A stretch of DNA of 8,441 nt from Euryarchaeota archaeon UBA501 (GTDB lineage Archaea; Thermoplasmatota; Poseidoniia; Poseidoniales; Thalassarchaeaceae). The stretch covers positions 1 through 8,441 of the forward strand of contig DAVT01000095.1 of NCBI GenBank assembly GCA_002505685.1, given 5' to 3'. Positions 6,643 through 8,441 of the stretch are shown in pieces. The first letter of the stretch is position 1; each line of letters opens with the position of its first letter. The notes below the pieces were generated by a model, which saw only the letters and a list, made by a program, of their open reading frames with translations, was not told where the DNA came from and ran no database searches. The position numbers were made by a program, and so were the translations under genes.

Positions 6643-7164
6643 TCAGTCGTCTAGCGTAAATTCTGTTCCTCTCTTTCGTCGTCGGCGCTTGGGCCTTGTT
6701 TCTACTTCTTCGGGGTCTGTGCCTTCTGTGGTTTCCTGCGCTTCGTCTTGTAAATCGGCCACGCCTTCATTGAATTGTGTTGCGAGTTTAATGACTAATT
6801 CCTCAGTCTCGTCGAATTCAGATTTTAGACTATCCATGATACCCAGTAATTCTTGATTTCTTGCAGATAGTATCTCCAATGCTTCTTCCCGCGTCTTTTC
6901 TGCTTGGATTCCGCTGCCGATGTCGACCACTGCTCCGGCTTCTGAGGGTATGTCAGCAATGATTTGTACCCCGCCTCCGAGTGGTATCATTGCATCACTC
7001 GCTCCTGATTCAGGAATGGCTTCCAGTGCCATGATTGCGCGGGCTTGTTCTTGTCTAACTTCTTCCAGACGAGTCACTTGAGACTCAAGATTCTGTAGGC
7101 GCTCGCGTTTGGCCTCAACCTGTTGCGCGATACGTTGCAATTCTGCCCTGTCGGGGTTACTCAT
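6643..7164 (-). CDS. pfdA: Prefoldin alpha subunit with a basic C-terminal tail
   Basis: Prefoldin alpha forms the core (two copies, with four beta subunits) of the jellyfish-shaped chaperone that captures nascent chains and passes them to the thermosome. The 173-aa protein has an N-terminal coiled coil (about 5-50, with leucine-rich heptads), two beta-hairpin stretches (IPLGGGVQIIADI, 60-72; GAVVDIGSGIQAEKT, 77-91) and a C-terminal coiled coil (about 92-140). The LGGGV and IGSGI turns before the second helix are typical of archaeal alpha subunits, and adjacency to ftsY is a known archaeal arrangement. Odd: about 30 extra residues follow the second coil. They are acidic at first (TTEGTDPEEVE) and then carry a nine-residue basic patch, RPKRRRRKR (157-165), which ordinary prefoldin alpha lacks. 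The L18Ae ribosomal protein gene often found upstream is absent, and the next gene is divergent. No clear SD is seen before the ATG. Confidence 0.9.
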   Translation of the reverse strand: MSNPDRAELQRIAQQVEAKRERLQNLESQVTRLEEVRQEQARAIMALEAIPESGASDAMIPLGGGVQIIADIPSEAGAVVDIGSGIQAEKTREEALEILSARNQELLGIMDSLKSEFDETEELVIKLATQFNEGVADLQDEAQETTEGTDPEEVETRPKRRRRKRGTEFTLDD

Positions 7165-7204
7165 CGGTTCGTCGAGATGTCCGGGTGCAATGAAGCCGTC
7201 GATG

Positions 7205-7220
7205 AATCATCGTCGTGATT
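7205..7220. repeat. Inverted repeat AATCA-TCGTCG-TGATT
   Basis: A 5-bp perfect inverted repeat with a 6-bp spacer sits between the pfdA start and the central palindrome of the divergent promoter. If the minus-strand promoter uses the TATA-like element near 7230, this repeat would overlap the expected pfdA transcription start region. It could be an operator, but a 5-bp repeat is weak evidence. Confidence 0.25.
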
Positions 7221-7222
7221 TG

Positions 7223-7230
7223 TTTATCTA
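7223..7230 (+). promoter_or_regulatory. TATA-like box of the lipoprotein gene, leaderless-type
   Basis: TTTATCTA is centred about 26 nt upstream of the ATG at 7253, the distance expected between an archaeal TATA box and the transcription start. The transcript would then begin at or next to the start codon, and no Shine-Dalgarno is visible, both consistent with a leaderless mRNA. The reverse strand of the same element reads TTATCTTAGATAA and could serve pfdA with a leader of about 40 nt. Confidence 0.55.
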
Positions 7231-7236
7231 AGATAA
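7224..7236. repeat. 13-bp palindrome TTATCT-A-AGATAA in the pfdA/lipoprotein divergent promoter
   Basis: A perfect palindrome with 6-bp arms around a single base overlaps the TATA-like element in the only intergenic space between pfdA and the lipoprotein gene. It may simply be a symmetric promoter reading in both directions. It could also be the site of a dimeric regulator that blocks TBP. Confidence 0.5.
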
Positions 7237-7252
7237 GTCAAAGCGTTGAGTG

Positions 7253-8164
7253 ATGAGGTTTGTTGCCCTTTGCATGATTTGTTTGATGTTTGTGTCATCT
7301 TTTTCTGGTTGCCTGGCAAGTGAGGAGGATTTCGGTGGTGGACAATATATCGATGATGAAGAGGATTTGATTGATTACATCGAAGAGGGGGTCTGCGGCG
7401 ATATTGATGGAGATGGAGTTCCTGATTGTCCATTGAGTGGTTATATCGAAGGAACCGATCCTTGGTGGTGTACCTCAAGTGGAATTGGTGGCCATCACGT
7501 AGACCCTGCTTATGAGAATGCAGAGAAGGGGGAGCTTAGTGACGGAATATGTGAGTCTCTTACCTATGAGCTGAAGGCTGCGATTGAGTGGTCTCTGGAG
7601 TGGCCCACACTAGGAGACGCTGAAGCTGCTGGATACAGTATGTCTGTTGAATATGTAGAAGGAATGGGGACTCACCATGTTATGCTCAATGATTTCTCAA
7701 TGGAGGACCCTTCTTTCGATGCAGAAAATCCTGTGTTCCCGGGTACAACAATAGATTCTGTGTTTGAATTTGAAAGGCCTGAATTCCTAATGTATGGAGG
7801 AGAAGAAGAAGATTCTGAACTCGTCGGTTTCGCTTGGTTCGTACATTCTCCTGTGGATAGCCCTCCTGAGGGGTTCTCGGGTGAAAATGACTGGTGGCAC
7901 CGGCACGAAATCATGTGTTTCAGGCCCAGTGATTTTGTATTCAGAGGAGAGGGGTTGAGTGACGATGTCTGTGAAGAAAGAGGTGGTGAGAATATCAACC
8001 TAGAGGAGTATTGGATGGTACACGCTTGGATTGTTAGGCCTTGGTTGACTTTTGATGATGTATTCACCAATCATCACCCGTGCTTGTATGAAGAGGGGCC
8101 GGAGACTGACCCTGAAGCTGAATGTTGGTCTGAGAGCACTGAACATGTTGGCCATGAAATCTAA
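7253..8164 (+). CDS. Secreted Cys/His-rich lipoprotein of unknown function
   Basis: The 303-aa protein begins with a hydrophobic signal (residues 2-17) ending in a relaxed lipobox FSGC (17-20), so C20 is the probable lipid anchor. An acidic linker follows, then DIDGDGVPD (50-58), a Ca2+-binding loop like those of thrombospondin type 3 or dockerin repeats, here as a single copy. The rest looks globular, with EWPTLGDAEAAGY (116-128), GMGTHH (137-142), NDWWHRHEIMCF (212-223) and YWMVHAWIVRPW (253-264). I recall similar GMG-T-H, WHRH and HAW patterns in uncharacterised secreted bacterial proteins, but cannot name the family. The conserved-looking His residues (H141, H142, H216, H218, H257) suggest metal binding. 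Eight further Cys (48, 59, 73, 100, 222, 240, 277, 291) could form disulfides. ATG 7253 fits the TATA spacing; GTG 7250 is the alternative. Function is not assigned. Confidence 0.85.
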   Translation: MRFVALCMICLMFVSSFSGCLASEEDFGGGQYIDDEEDLIDYIEEGVCGDIDGDGVPDCPLSGYIEGTDPWWCTSSGIGGHHVDPAYENAEKGELSDGICESLTYELKAAIEWSLEWPTLGDAEAAGYSMSVEYVEGMGTHHVMLNDFSMEDPSFDAENPVFPGTTIDSVFEFERPEFLMYGGEEEDSELVGFAWFVHSPVDSPPEGFSGENDWWHRHEIMCFRPSDFVFRGEGLSDDVCEERGGENINLEEYWMVHAWIVRPWLTFDDVFTNHHPCLYEEGPETDPEAECWSESTEHVGHEI

Positions 8165-8225
8165 TTTTGGCCTTGAGCGATTGTCCCGTTGTAGTCAAAT
8201 AGGGCCCGTCTGTCGCCCGACTGCT

Positions 8226-8232
8226 GGAAGGA
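8226..8232 (+). promoter_or_regulatory. Probable ribosome binding site of cysC
   Basis: GGAAGGA lies 6 nt before the ATG at 8239. It is an imperfect Shine-Dalgarno, but well placed and the only purine-rich stretch in the 74-nt gap after the lipoprotein stop. Confidence 0.4.
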
Positions 8233-8238
8233 TATCCG

Positions 8239-8441
8239 ATGGGTAGAGTAGTTTGGTTCACGGGCCTCTCTGGGGCTGGGAAAACCACCATTGCAATGGC
8301 TGCTGCGGAGCGATTTGGTTGTGAGGTTCTCGACGGCGATACTATTCGCGATTTCTTTGCTAACCACGACTTCAGTAGAGAAGGGAGAGAAAGGCACCTG
8401 CTAGGTATTGCCAAAATGGCAAAGATGATCTCCAAGCACAC
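8239..8441 (+). CDS. cysC: CysC-like adenylylsulfate (APS) kinase, N-terminal part
   Basis: APS kinase phosphorylates adenylylsulfate to PAPS, for sulfate assimilation or as sulfate donor for sulfation. The first 67 residues are in the window; the right edge cuts the gene. Visible features are VVWFTGLSGAGKTTIA (4-19) with the P-loop GLSGAGKT (9-16), LDGDTIR (31-37) with the Arg that in known enzymes contacts APS, and the helix starting FSREGRERH (45-53). Compared with typical FS-x-x-DR-x-x-N, the Asp is Gly (G49) and the Asn is His (H53), while the Arg (R50) is kept. The protein starts directly at the P-loop strand, without the N-terminal extension of E. coli CysC and without a fused sulfurylase at this end. 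The lipoprotein gene is 74 nt upstream and need not be functionally linked. Another CysC-like kinase function is possible because the C-terminal part is not seen. Confidence 0.88.
   Translation, partial: MGRVVWFTGLSGAGKTTIAMAAAERFGCEVLDGDTIRDFFANHDFSREGRERHLLGIAKMAKMISKH

Noticed and set aside
8193..8222. Possible hairpin AGTC...GGGC / GCCCGACT before cysC
   Set aside because: The two short stems need a 5-nt bulge and lack a following T run; too weak for a terminator or a riboswitch.
8064..8441. 125-codon minus-strand open frame at the right end
   Set aside because: It lies antisense to the end of the lipoprotein gene and the recognisable CysC P-loop region, and its translation shows no motif.

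Overview
The window most likely comes from an archaeon, probably a planktonic euryarchaeon of the Marine Group II/Poseidoniales type. The domain call rests on a prefoldin alpha-subunit gene directly followed by ftsY, a typically archaeal pairing. TATA-like boxes at leaderless-compatible distances and Shine-Dalgarno sites matching an archaeal anti-SD fit this. The group assignment is an inference from general style (acidic proteins, an acidic Cys-rich lipoprotein, eukaryote- or bacteria-like metabolic enzymes) and is less certain. No rRNA, tRNA, CRISPR array, transposase or integrase gene was found, and coding density is very high.

Layout, left to right. (1) Minus strand, 1-3037: a nearly complete 1012-codon PurL with a PurS-like domain fused at its N-terminus (purine synthesis, step 4), cut by the left edge. 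(2) A 125-bp divergent promoter region holding a 6-bp inverted repeat. (3) Plus strand, 3163-4572: a tight three-gene operon of a 123-aa multi-pass membrane protein, a eukaryote-type orotidine 5'-phosphate decarboxylase (last step of UMP synthesis) and a 76-aa single-pass membrane protein. (4) Only 5 bp separate this operon from the convergent minus-strand operon, 4578-7164. In transcription order that operon is prefoldin alpha, FtsY (SRP receptor), then a membrane-anchored protein with a degenerate CheY-like receiver domain. (5) An 88-bp divergent promoter region with a TTATCT-A-AGATAA palindrome. (6) Plus strand, 7253-8164: a secreted Cys/His-rich lipoprotein. (7) The 5' end of a CysC-like (APS kinase) gene, cut by the right edge.

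How the genes relate. Purine and pyrimidine synthesis genes sit back to back across one divergent control region, so shared nucleotide-responsive control is possible. The pfdA-ftsY-pseudoreceiver operon links a co-translational chaperone, the membrane-targeting GTPase and an unexplained tethered receiver-like protein. The last is the best candidate here for something undescribed. A second point of interest is PyrF: it is clearly eukaryote-like, but the otherwise near-universal phosphate-gripping Arg of the VGRG motif is Ser, and an Arg has appeared in the neighbouring phosphate loop.
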